Position numbers and translations under genes: made by a program
Source: an uncultured Alphaproteobacteria bacterium
GTDB taxonomy: Bacteria; Pseudomonadota; Alphaproteobacteria; HIMB59; GCA-002718135
Length of the DNA stretch: 64,000 nt
Assembly: GCA_902621855.1 (NCBI GenBank)
Contig: CACNNQ010000003.1
Coordinates: 122,665 to 186,664 of the forward strand
Direction of reading: 5' to 3'
Notes under the pieces: generated by a model
Databases searched by the model: none
Told to the model about the DNA's origin: nothing
The model's input: the letters and a program-made list of their open reading frames with translations, nothing else
Part shown: piece after piece, positions 53,457 through 61,890 of the stretch
Numbering within the stretch: the first letter of the stretch is position 1
Layout: the number at the start of each line of letters is the position of its first letter

Positions 53457-54653
53457 TTATAATTTCAATTCAAAAACAGATGTTGATAAATTTATTTTTT
53501 TTTCGTCTACTAATTTTTTGGGATTTTGAATTTTTTCGAATATCTTAATTTTTTCTGTAAGTGCATTATTCACTAGATATATATAAAATTTATCTTTTTC
53601 TTTAACAGCAGCGTTCCACTCGTTTTCTGTAATATCTAAGGAATTTATCGATTGCCCTTTAGTAGACTTTACTTCAATAAAAATTTCATTTCCGTCTTTA
53701 TCATATGAAGTTATATCCCAACCTGGATATTCATTTATTTCATAATGTTTTTTTATTTTTTTTGCTAGATCTTCTCTGCCAACACTCTTTAAGTTTTGAT
53801 ATTCATTTGAATACACATGTCTCTCTCCTGCTAGGCCCACCTTTTTAGATTCTTGGGTTCTTCTTTTAGATTTTGCTTTAAAGACTGTTGAAATTTTTCT
53901 CTTAGTTTTATTTTTTTCTCTTGGGGTAAATAAAGGTACCTCATACCCAACTTCTACATTTACTGGTTTAACCACATAAGCTTCAGAAATAATATCTAAA
54001 TTTTCAGCCCTTGGATCTTCAACAATTGAGTCATAAGACTCTAAAAAACTATCCAAGTCTTTATACAAAATCTCATTAGATACAGTATTAATATCATAGG
54101 ATTTTGCAAAACAAGTCCCACTTTGAAATGCGCTTACTAAAAATCTCGACGAACCTTTTATAGGTTCTTCAAAACTATTCTGATCTTCCAGTAATTCAAT
54201 TTCACTATTTAAACTTTGAAAGTTGTATTCATTAAATAATTGTCTGAAATGATCGGTAGCCAACTTAATTTTTTCTAAAGACTTATTGTTTCTTCCATAA
54301 ATTAACTCAAATTGATAAGCTCCTAAACCCAGACATAGATATAGTTTCTCTGCTGACCTTGAAAATAAATAAACAATATAAAAGCCTTCTCTTGGACTTT
54401 CTGTAATACTTTTATTCATTATTGCTAACCAAGGAACAGCTGACAAATTTCCTTCACCGACAGACGACTCAACTATATATTTTTTATCATTAACTTTATT
54501 TTTAATTTTATCAGACCACTTATCTATTACTAGATCATAGATAATATGATCTTTTTTAACAATTTTAATATCATATCCTGTTTTAGACTTGCTTTGACAA
54601 TGCAATCTATAAGATTTCCAATTACTTGATATTTGTCTAAGTATATCTTCCAT
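53457..54653 (-). CDS. DUF3578 (McrB-N-like) plus DUF3883 protein, putative modification-dependent restriction factor
   Basis: This is a 398-residue two-domain protein. The N-terminal half (about 1-200) matches DUF3578/MrcB-N: SVGEGNLSAVPWLAIMNKSI and GFYIVYLFSRSAEKLYLCLGLG. In McrB-type enzymes this domain reads methylated bases. After a basic linker (about 240-275), the C-terminal domain is DUF3883: GREDLAKKIKKHYEINEYPG, WDITSYDKDGNEIFIEVKST. The D...EVK arrangement is a PD-(D/E)xK nuclease motif. There is no GTPase or helicase domain. A single-chain type IV-like defence nuclease is inferred. It lies in island B. Confidence 0.8.
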   Translation of the reverse strand: MEDILRQISSNWKSYRLHCQSKSKTGYDIKIVKKDHIIYDLVIDKWSDKIKNKVNDKKYIVESSVGEGNLSAVPWLAIMNKSITESPREGFYIVYLFSRSAEKLYLCLGLGAYQFELIYGRNNKSLEKIKLATDHFRQLFNEYNFQSLNSEIELLEDQNSFEEPIKGSSRFLVSAFQSGTCFAKSYDINTVSNEILYKDLDSFLESYDSIVEDPRAENLDIISEAYVVKPVNVEVGYEVPLFTPREKNKTKRKISTVFKAKSKRRTQESKKVGLAGERHVYSNEYQNLKSVGREDLAKKIKKHYEINEYPGWDITSYDKDGNEIFIEVKSTKGQSINSLDITENEWNAAVKEKDKFYIYLVNNALTEKIKIFEKIQNPKKLVDEKKINLSTSVFELKL

Positions 54654-54758
54654 AAAATATATCTTAACACCTTAAATCAACAAAGTTTAGAATTAATAAA
54701 AAAACTAAAGCTCAAATTAGATTACTAATTGTGGAGAAACTAAAATTTAACTATCAAA

Positions 54759-54819
54759 CGAGTTGCCCCTTTGCCGGTTTTCAAGACCGGTGCTTTCAAC
54801 CGCTCAGCCACACCACTTC
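54759..54819 (-). pseudogene. tRNA-Ser(TGA) 5' fragment
   Basis: On the minus strand the D arm TGGCTGAGCGGTTGAAAGCA, an anticodon stem-loop CCGGTCTTGAAAACCGG with anticodon TGA, and part of a long variable arm are clear. The T arm and the 3' acceptor strand with CCA are missing; the sequence passes into AT-rich DNA. It is therefore a relic, or a captured half-tRNA, at the right end of island B. Confidence 0.75.
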
Positions 54820-54825
54820 TAACGT

Positions 54826-54840
54826 TCCACTTACGCACCA
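54826..54840 (+). repeat. Island motif, copy 3 (TCCACTTACGCACCA)
   Basis: This sequence shares TCCACTTACG with the motif at 51348 and then diverges. It lies directly next to the tRNA-Ser fragment and 75 bases before the last att repeat, mirroring the position of copy 2 in island A. Confidence 0.4.
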
Positions 54841-54900
54841 GTTGGATTACAAAGTCTTAAAATCTTGTAAAATTTTCTTGCACAAATAAAAGAAAATTTA

Positions 54901-54969
54901 GATCTCAATTGTACATGGCAACCTTGCCAAGGTTGAAGTCGAGGGTTCGAATCCCTTCGCCCGCTCCAA
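54901..54969 (+). repeat. att-like direct repeat, copy 3 (right end of island B)
   Basis: GATCTCAATTGTACATG plus 52 bases of the tRNA-Gly 3' half are identical to copy 2 over 69 bases. After it, the sequence returns to the AT-rich chromosome style. The remaining stretch to 55082 contains no gene. Confidence 0.85.
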
Positions 54970-55082
54970 TAAACCCCACAAACTCTCTATTTTGTCTGTT
55001 AAGTTTTTTTAAAACTTTCTAATTTTAAATCCTTATTGTGACACCAGTGGAACAGAAAAAATAGTCTTTTAAAGACTTCTAA

Positions 55083-55685
55083 CTAATTTCTTTTCAAAAC
55101 TAAATTAATGTTAAAACTGATGACTATTCTCTCTTCATTTGAAAAATTCTCATTTACAGAATGATCTAAATAACTAGGAAATAATACTAGTCCACCCTCA
55201 ACAGGAGTTATAGAATTTACCATTGCATTAAGTGAGTTTGGCTTGTTTGTTCTAGGGTGGGAGAAGACAGGGGCAGGTCTCGGGTCATAAAATACTATAT
55301 CACCACAATTTATTGGAGCTCTTACATAATAAGCTGCACTAATATCACTATTGCCATGATGGTGTCTGGCATTTGATGCTCCGCCGGTATTAATTATGGA
55401 CCACATACTTGAAATTTTTACAAATTGATTTTTAATGTCCCAATCCATATCATTGAGTAGCTGATTAATCTTTGGAGAAATCATATTAATGAAATCCACT
55501 ACATTTCTTTCCTTCAAATTAAAATCTTGTGAATGCCAGCCTTTTACATTACTCCTTATAACTCCTTTATTGTCTTGAGCCTGTAAACTTTTAATATAAG
55601 TGTATATTTTCTCATTTGTTTCCTCGTAGTTGTCCAGTTTAGACGTCCAAACAGGAGTAGAAAAAAAAAGATTTGGACCAGACAT
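55083..55685 (-). CDS. 2OG-Fe(II) oxygenase family protein (TIGR02466-like)
   Basis: I take the start at ATG 55685 (MSGPNLFFSTPVWTS); the upstream ORF extension is AT-rich noise. The 200-residue protein has the cupin-type oxygenase pattern: WSIINTGGASNARHHHGNSD, SAAYYVRAPINCGDIVFYDP, then LVLFPSYLDHSVNENFSNEE and the closing RIVISFNINL. These hold the iron-binding His/Asp, distal His and the 2-oxoglutarate Arg. Such proteins hydroxylate unknown substrates and are common in marine bacteria and their phages. It is divergent from a TPR-sulfotransferase with a 58-base gap. Confidence 0.85.
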   Translation of the reverse strand: MSGPNLFFSTPVWTSKLDNYEETNEKIYTYIKSLQAQDNKGVIRSNVKGWHSQDFNLKERNVVDFINMISPKINQLLNDMDWDIKNQFVKISSMWSIINTGGASNARHHHGNSDISAAYYVRAPINCGDIVFYDPRPAPVFSHPRTNKPNSLNAMVNSITPVEGGLVLFPSYLDHSVNENFSNEERIVISFNINLVLKRN

Positions 55686-55743
55686 ATAATTATATTTTAT
55701 TACTAAAATATATTTTAAATAGATCAAGTAAATATAAAACAAA

Positions 55744-57387
55744 ATGACAATACTTAGTGATAAATCAAATTATGAAAGTCTTTTAAAAAATGGAATTCAA
55801 AGTGCTAAATTAGGTAAATTTAAGGAGTCAGAAAATTATTTTATAAAAGCTATAAATCAAAATAAAAATAAGCCTGATGCATATATTAATCTTGCTAATA
55901 TTTTAATATTACAAAAAAGGAATACAAAATCTTTTAAAATTTTACATAATTATATTTCAAATAATACTACCAATTATGAAGTCTCTAATTTTGCTGCTAA
56001 AATTTTTTTAAATTTTAATGCACAAAATGAATTTATAAAACTATGCAAAATACTAAATATAAATAAAAATAAAAATAATAAAGAAAATAGCTTTATTTAT
56101 TTTGTAGAAGGTCAATTTTATGAGAGAAACAAAAATTTTTCAAAGGCAAAAAATTCATATTTTTTATCTATTTCTTGTAATGAAATTTTCTTTGAACCAT
56201 ATTTTAAATTATTTAATATATTTGAAAAAACTAATCAATTACAAGATTTAGAAAAACTAATTATTAAAACTGAAAAGATTTTTAATCAAGAGGAAAACAG
56301 AAATAAAATAAATTTATACAAATCAATATTATTAAATCGAAAAAATAATTTTTTGGATTCTCAAGAATATATTAAAACAAATAAATTGTATGAAAAGTTT
56401 AAAAATGATGACAATTTTTTAATTCAACTCTTAGATTTAGAATCAAAAAATAATGAGAGACTAAATAAATATTCTTATTCATTTAGAAATATTTTGGAAA
56501 GAAATAAATTAATTATAAATAAACCTGAAAATAAAAAATATCAAAACCATAATATGGATAATAATTTTCAAAAGTATAAAAAATTTTATTTTAAAAAAAA
56601 TGTACAACTAATAACTAAGAAATTAAAATACTTAAGTGATGATCAGATCGTGTTTTTAGTGGGTTTCCCACGATCTGGAACCACTCTTTTAGACAGTATT
56701 CTCAGATCTCATTCCCAAATAAAAGTAATAGAAGAAAAACCATATTTGTTAGATTTACGTCATAAATTCTTTGAAAGTAAAAAAAATAATCTTTCAGCTT
56801 TATTAAAAATAACTCAAAAAGAAAAAGATGAAATTAGAAACAACTATATAAACCATGCTATGACTAACATGGAGGGTAAAAAAATTATAATAGATAAATT
56901 TCCATTATTAATTACTGAAATAGGTTTTATTAATTGTATATTTCCAAATGCCAAAATTATTTTTGCTGTAAGACATCCTTGTGATGTTGTGATTAGCTGT
57001 TTTTTTACATCTTTTAAAATTAATGAGGCTATGGTAAAGTTTTTGGATTGGCAAAACACAATTGATTTTTATAATAATGTTTTAGATCTATTTGTATTTT
57101 ATGAAAATGAATTAGATCTAAAATATAAAATTATAAAATATGAAGATGTTGTGCAAAATTTTAAATATCAAATTACTAAATTAGTTGAATTCTTAGATCT
57201 TAAATATGAAAAAAATTTAGAAAAATTTTACGAAACTGCAAAAAATAGATCTCAAATCTTTACTCCTAGTTATACCCAAGTTGTAAATCCACTCTATACA
57301 AGTTCTATAAACCGTTGGAAAAATTATGACCAAAGTAAATTTCTATCAACGTCACTAAGTAAATGGATTGAAAAATTTAATTATTAA
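55744..57387 (+). CDS. TPR-repeat sulfotransferase
   Basis: The 547-residue fusion protein has TPR helices in the N-terminal part (KFKESENYFIKAINQNKNKPDAYINLANI and similar, about residues 10-240). The C-terminal sulfotransferase domain starts near residue 300. Its PAPS-binding loop is VFLVGFPRSGTTLLDSILRS, and the 3'-phosphate region is KIIFAVRHPCDVVISCFF. The domain ends SINRWKNYDQ. It should transfer sulfate from PAPS to a protein or glycan; no signal peptide is seen. Extreme Asn/Lys content reflects the AT bias. Confidence 0.9.
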   Translation: MTILSDKSNYESLLKNGIQSAKLGKFKESENYFIKAINQNKNKPDAYINLANILILQKRNTKSFKILHNYISNNTTNYEVSNFAAKIFLNFNAQNEFIKLCKILNINKNKNNKENSFIYFVEGQFYERNKNFSKAKNSYFLSISCNEIFFEPYFKLFNIFEKTNQLQDLEKLIIKTEKIFNQEENRNKINLYKSILLNRKNNFLDSQEYIKTNKLYEKFKNDDNFLIQLLDLESKNNERLNKYSYSFRNILERNKLIINKPENKKYQNHNMDNNFQKYKKFYFKKNVQLITKKLKYLSDDQIVFLVGFPRSGTTLLDSILRSHSQIKVIEEKPYLLDLRHKFFESKKNNLSALLKITQKEKDEIRNNYINHAMTNMEGKKIIIDKFPLLITEIGFINCIFPNAKIIFAVRHPCDVVISCFFTSFKINEAMVKFLDWQNTIDFYNNVLDLFVFYENELDLKYKIIKYEDVVQNFKYQITKLVEFLDLKYEKNLEKFYETAKNRSQIFTPSYTQVVNPLYTSSINRWKNYDQSKFLSTSLSKWIEKFNY

Positions 57388-57532
57388 CTTTTGAATAATG
57401 TTCCTTTATTAATTTAATTGTTTTTAGAATTCTCTTTTCGTAATCATCAAAATTTTTTCTACCGCTGGCAATTTTTGGGTATTTATGTAATAATTCTTTT
57501 AAATACCTCGGGTATACATTTTTTTTATTCAA
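57377..57532 (-). CDS. Small conserved-looking ORF after purH (51 residues)
   Basis: This frame is too short for the ORF track and starts with TTG. It reads MNKKNVYPRYLKELLHKYPK and continues through a basic, amphipathic helix to KEHYSKVNN. The TTG overlaps the purH TGA by two bases, a coupling arrangement used by other genes here. The end overlaps the TPR-sulfotransferase tail by 11 bases. No frame stop interrupts the gap, and the composition (Tyr, Pro, Arg, Gly) is more protein-like than random AT-rich DNA. Function unknown. Confidence 0.45.
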   Translation of the reverse strand: MNKKNVYPRYLKELLHKYPKIASGRKNFDDYEKRILKTIKLIKEHYSKVNN

Positions 57533-59040
57533 TGCTTAAATAGCCTTTCTTTTAAAAAATATAATGGTAATTTATTTTTTTTAGCATACTCTATATTTTT
57601 ATGATCATTTATAGAGCCTGAAGGTTGTCCAACAGCTTTACACGAATATTTATTTAATATTTCCAAACTGTCTGTAAAAGGAAAGAAACCATCAGAAACG
57701 CATACAAAATTTTTCTTATATTTAAAATTCCTTGTATATTTGCTTAGTGCGATTTTTAAGGAATCAACTCTATTTGTTTGACCAATTCCCATGCCTAAAG
57801 TCTGTTTATTAGCACTTATAACTATCGCATTTGATTTAACATGTTTCGCAACCTTCGAAGAAAAAATCAAATCATCTATTTTACTGTCAGATACTTTATT
57901 AGAAGCTACAAGTTTTAAAAATTTTCTATTTATTTTATTTGTATCTATATTTTGATATATTTCTCCAAATACTGTTGAACGAACCTCCATGCTATTTAAT
58001 CTAACTTTATCAGTTTTAATTAATATTAATTTCTTTTTCTTTTTTAATATTTCTAAAGCATCTTCTTCAAAATCAGTTGCAGCAATTAATTCAAAAAAAC
58101 GTTTAGATATTTTTAATGCTAGCTTTTTTGTAATCTTCCTATTTAGTAATACAATTCCTCCAAACGCACTCTTACTGTCACTTTCAAATGCTTTCTCATA
58201 AGCTTTTTCAATACTTTTAGACGACGCAACACCACATGGATTGTTATGTTTTATGATTACACATGTAGGTTCATTAAATTCGCTTAGACATTTAAATCCG
58301 CTATCTACATCAATAATATTGTTATAGCTAATATCTTTGCCACTTATTTTAAGATTAAAAATAGATTTATGTTTATCACTAATTATATGTGATTTTTGAA
58401 AAGGATTTTCACCATAACGAAGATCTATTTTCTTATTTGTTATATTTTTTTTATTGAACCACTCACAAATGCCTTTATCATATTGGGCTGTAATTTTAAA
58501 AACTTTTGCTGCCATTTTTTTTCTAAAAATAATATCTGTATTTCCACTATTTTTATTCAAATTTTTAATAAGATTAACATAATCTTTTATACTAGTAATA
58601 GTCGTTACATATTCATAATTTTTACCTGCTGCTCTAATTAAACTAGGGCCGCCTACATCAATCATTTCAATTATCTTGCTTTGATCTTTATTTTTTATAA
58701 ACTTACTAAAAGGATATAAATTTACAATTACTAAATCTATTTTAGGTACATTTAGTTTTTTGAACTCTTTTTGATGTATATTATCGTCTCTTTTAAATAA
58801 TAATGAACCAAATATTTTAGGATTCAGTGTTTTAACCCTTCCGCCTAAAATTTCTTTAAATTTAGTAATCTTTGATACTTCCAAACACTGAAATCCTAAA
58901 GATTTAATTTTTTTACTAGTAGAACCTGTAGAGATAAATAAATAATTTTGTTCGTTTAGGTTCTGACAAAGATATTTCAAATTTTTTTTATCAAAGACTG
59001 ATATTAGTGCATATTTTTTTATATCTTTTCTAAAGACCAT
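57529..59040 (-). CDS. purH: Bifunctional AICAR transformylase / IMP cyclohydrolase
   Basis: PurH carries out the last two steps of IMP synthesis. The N-terminal cyclohydrolase domain (MGS-like, about 1-190) has ALISVFDKKNLKYLCQNL, TGSTSKKIKSLGFQC, EILGGRVKTLNPKIFGSLLF and DLVIVNLYPF. The transformylase part has RYGENPFQKSHI, VIIKHNNPCGVASSKSI with the catalytic Lys-His, AFGGIVLLNRKI, AIVISANKQTLGMGIGQTNR and the C-terminal GQPSGSINDHKNIEYAKKNK. It has 503 residues, slightly short. It overlaps the heparinase gene by 22 bases. Confidence 0.96.
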   Translation of the reverse strand: MVFRKDIKKYALISVFDKKNLKYLCQNLNEQNYLFISTGSTSKKIKSLGFQCLEVSKITKFKEILGGRVKTLNPKIFGSLLFKRDDNIHQKEFKKLNVPKIDLVIVNLYPFSKFIKNKDQSKIIEMIDVGGPSLIRAAGKNYEYVTTITSIKDYVNLIKNLNKNSGNTDIIFRKKMAAKVFKITAQYDKGICEWFNKKNITNKKIDLRYGENPFQKSHIISDKHKSIFNLKISGKDISYNNIIDVDSGFKCLSEFNEPTCVIIKHNNPCGVASSKSIEKAYEKAFESDSKSAFGGIVLLNRKITKKLALKISKRFFELIAATDFEEDALEILKKKKKLILIKTDKVRLNSMEVRSTVFGEIYQNIDTNKINRKFLKLVASNKVSDSKIDDLIFSSKVAKHVKSNAIVISANKQTLGMGIGQTNRVDSLKIALSKYTRNFKYKKNFVCVSDGFFPFTDSLEILNKYSCKAVGQPSGSINDHKNIEYAKKNKLPLYFLKERLFKH

Positions 59041-60551
59041 TTTCTTATTACTTTATTTTTATTAGTAATTCCTTTTATTACTATCTGTTTAGTTTCAACT
59101 GTGGTATTTCTATCTACTATTATACTATCCTCAACTATAAGTTCAACATCACTCTTAAAAATCCACATATTATTAAACTTTGTTCTAAGAATTATATTTT
59201 TTCTATTATTTGTAAAATTAAAAACAATTCCTGAAACTAAATGAAACCTTATATGATAAATAACTTTTAAATTATTTTTGGTTATCGATAATATCGAATC
59301 TTCTCCAACTAGAATATCTGACCCCTTTATGTTGGTAACTTTTCTTTTTACTATCTTACTAAATTTTTTCTGATATCCATTATGTGAACCTTCATAAACA
59401 TATTTTTTATCGTCATTATTTAATTCAAAAGTAACAGATTGAGGGTATTTTATATGAGGATTCCCCTCTTTTATCTCACTGATATTTGTATTTTGAAGAA
59501 TTATTGTTGAGTGTGCAGCACTGTATCTCAGGTATTCAGGATTTTTTCCTAAGCTTTCAGAAGCTCCACAATTTGAAATAATTTTCTCTCCTGAACAACT
59601 AAATTCTATTGATAATGTACCTGCGCTTAAATTCTTTGAGATACTATTATTGTTTGGTTGCACGACATCAAAAAATAATTTTTTGTTTTTGTCACTAAAA
59701 AAAGCTATTCCATTATTTATGCCCTTGAAGTCTCTAGACTTCATATAGCTCTCTTTGTTTATAGATTCTTGAATTATATGTGTATAATTATTATTTCCTC
59801 CATTAAACAAAGGTATTGTTCCATCACTGTGAAAATATTCATTTAAAGTAGAATTCATTATTAAAATTTTATTTTCAATTTTACTAGGGACTTTGGTATT
59901 AAAATACAAAAGAATATTTTTTAACTCATATAAATTGTTCAAGAATTTTGTATGTTCAACCAGGTTATAACTTTTATGCATACCAAAGCCATCAATTTGT
60001 TTATCAATTACTTGGTTTATATAGCTAATATATTTTTCATAATTCTTTTTTAAAATTAAAAGTGTAAGTGTACTCGCTATTAAGTCGTAAGAGCTAATTT
60101 GATCAATTTTTTTTCGTTTAAAATCAAATAAAACTCTATGCATATGATATAATATTATTTTATTTAATATTTTTTTTTCAACAATACTTGATGAAGAATT
60201 TATGAAGTCATAATTATAAATCATATTTATTAATCTTTTAGATGTTAAATCTTCAGACCAAGGATAAAATATTTTATTTTTGTTTAATTGATGCCAACCA
60301 AATATACTTTGTCTAGATAAACTAATACCAATTTTACCACCTAAAATTTCTGAGAAATTAAGAAAGTCAAAGTTATTTACGTATTTTGAGTTTATTTCAT
60401 GAAAATTTTTTTTGAAAATAAAGGATCTTATTAGTTTATAATTACTAAAATCTAATTTTTTAAAATTTAGATTATTAAATGATAAATCCTTGTTTTTTTT
60501 TAAAAATCTTAATCCAATAAATACAAAAAAAACTTTTATTAATGTATTCAT
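59019..60551 (-). CDS. Heparinase II/III-like protein
   Basis: The 510-residue protein has an N-terminal alpha/alpha barrel and a C-terminal beta-sandwich. SIEFSCSGEKIISNCGAS and LRYSAAHSTIILQNTNISEI are the heparinase II/III C-terminal signature, with the conserved catalytic-region His. Members are polysaccharide lyases of uncertain substrate; alphaproteobacterial copies between rsmB and purH are common, so this is a housekeeping paralogue rather than scavenging machinery. There is no clear signal peptide beyond a short hydrophobic start. Confidence 0.85.
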   Translation of the reverse strand: MNTLIKVFFVFIGLRFLKKNKDLSFNNLNFKKLDFSNYKLIRSFIFKKNFHEINSKYVNNFDFLNFSEILGGKIGISLSRQSIFGWHQLNKNKIFYPWSEDLTSKRLINMIYNYDFINSSSSIVEKKILNKIILYHMHRVLFDFKRKKIDQISSYDLIASTLTLLILKKNYEKYISYINQVIDKQIDGFGMHKSYNLVEHTKFLNNLYELKNILLYFNTKVPSKIENKILIMNSTLNEYFHSDGTIPLFNGGNNNYTHIIQESINKESYMKSRDFKGINNGIAFFSDKNKKLFFDVVQPNNNSISKNLSAGTLSIEFSCSGEKIISNCGASESLGKNPEYLRYSAAHSTIILQNTNISEIKEGNPHIKYPQSVTFELNNDDKKYVYEGSHNGYQKKFSKIVKRKVTNIKGSDILVGEDSILSITKNNLKVIYHIRFHLVSGIVFNFTNNRKNIILRTKFNNMWIFKSDVELIVEDSIIVDRNTTVETKQIVIKGITNKNKVIRKWSLEKI

Positions 60552-60554
60552 TGG

Positions 60555-61820
60555 TTAACAATTTTTTAGTAAAACAGCAAAGTACCCATCTACCTTATAT
60601 TCATTAATTTTACTTGGCAGAATGGATAAAATATCATTTTTAATAAATCCTTTAGAAAAATGATTATTATTTGTTGTAAAAAGTTTCCCAACCACAAAAT
60701 TTTTATTTTTTTTTAAAAAAATATCAATTTGATCTAGAGTTTCAATTTTTAGAAAACTACATACCATGTATAGGATTGCACCATTTTTGTTTAACATTTT
60801 AGATGCTTTATTTAACATTAATTTTTGAGTTCTAATCAAATTTACTATATTAGGCCCAACTTTTCTAAACAATAATTCAGGATTTTTCCTAATTGTGCCA
60901 ATGGAAGAGCATGGCGCATCTACCACTATAAAATCATATTTTTTGCTTTCTTCAATTTTCTCAAAATCAAGATTTGTAATTTTGGCTTTAAAATTTAATC
61001 TTTTTAAATTTTTCTCCAAAGTTATTATTCTTTTTTTGCTTATATCATTTAGAGTTAAGTTTCTTTTTTTAGAAAGTATTTGAAAGGATTTTCCTCCTGG
61101 CGCAGCACACATATCAAAACTATTTTCACCCAGAATTTTTTCATTTATGTTTATTAAAGGAAGAGAGGATGAGAAATCTTGAACCCACCAACTTCCATCT
61201 TGATATTGATGTATATTTTCAATCTTTTTTTTATTTATTAAGAAACCTGAGTGATCAGACGTTGAATATATTTTCTCTTTAAAAATACTTTTATAATTTT
61301 GATTTTTAAATACTAAATGTAAACTCGGCTCCTCACAAAAACTTTTAATAAAATTTTCCTTTTCTAAATCATTAAAATTAATTGTTTGTTCCTTAAACCA
61401 TACAGGTAAATCTTCAAAATTCACTTTGATTTTCTTTAATAGATTTTTTTGCGATATAATTTTTCTTAGACTCGCATTAATAAATCCAGTGTGTATTTTC
61501 AAAATTTTTCCTACTTCTACACTACTATTTACAACAGCATATTCTTTAAAATTTAAAAAAACTATCTGAGTAACTGCACTAAAAAGCAATATTTGTGCAT
61601 CTAGTTTTGTTTTTTTGTTTATGTAATTCGACAATATTTTTTTTGCATGATAGTAGTATCTCATAGTGTTTAAACAAACATTGTGAATGAAAGCTATATC
61701 TCTAGAACTTAACCCCTCTTTTTCGTCATTGCTAAAAATTTTATCAATAGTTGTTCTAGAATTATAGATCTTAAATAAAATTTTGTGACATTTTAACCTT
61801 AGTTTTGTTCCATTATTCAT
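60555..61820 (-). CDS. rsmB: 16S rRNA m5C967 methyltransferase
   Basis: RsmB uses SAM to methylate C967. I place the start at the ATG for MNNGTKLRLKCHKILFKIYN (residue 78 of the track ORF), because the longer frame overlaps tdk and encodes unrelated hydrophobic residues. An N-terminal NusB-like domain (about 1-140) is followed by the methyltransferase: NSFDMCAAPGGKSFQILS, FIVVDAPCSSIGTIRKNPEL with the catalytic Cys region, and YMVCSFLKIE, where the usual TCS motif reads VCS. About 421 residues. Confidence 0.92.
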   Translation of the reverse strand: MNNGTKLRLKCHKILFKIYNSRTTIDKIFSNDEKEGLSSRDIAFIHNVCLNTMRYYYHAKKILSNYINKKTKLDAQILLFSAVTQIVFLNFKEYAVVNSSVEVGKILKIHTGFINASLRKIISQKNLLKKIKVNFEDLPVWFKEQTINFNDLEKENFIKSFCEEPSLHLVFKNQNYKSIFKEKIYSTSDHSGFLINKKKIENIHQYQDGSWWVQDFSSSLPLININEKILGENSFDMCAAPGGKSFQILSKKRNLTLNDISKKRIITLEKNLKRLNFKAKITNLDFEKIEESKKYDFIVVDAPCSSIGTIRKNPELLFRKVGPNIVNLIRTQKLMLNKASKMLNKNGAILYMVCSFLKIETLDQIDIFLKKNKNFVVGKLFTTNNNHFSKGFIKNDILSILPSKINEYKVDGYFAVLLKNC

Positions 61821-61890
61821 AAAAATTCTAATCTTCTTAATTACTTTTATTTTTTTATATAATATACACAAATTAAAATATTTTAGAATA

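Larger units (their letters stand above)
52476..54969 (+). mobile_element. Island B, degenerate integrative element with nuclease cargo
   Basis: About 2.5 kb lies between att copies 2 and 3. Contents are a short integrase N-terminal remnant, a DEDDh exonuclease (-), a 250-base gap full of ACTGTGG motifs, a DUF3578-DUF3883 protein (-), a tRNA-Ser 5' fragment (-) and the closing att repeat. The exonuclease region looks richer in G and C than the crt operon or the sulfotransferase outside. No intact recombinase is present. Confidence 0.75.

Noticed and set aside
53229-53462. ORF of 77 residues containing NRKRKH, considered as a third integrase start
   Set aside because: Only a few basic residues match; the rest of the frame has no integrase pattern and is made of the ACTGTGG repeats.
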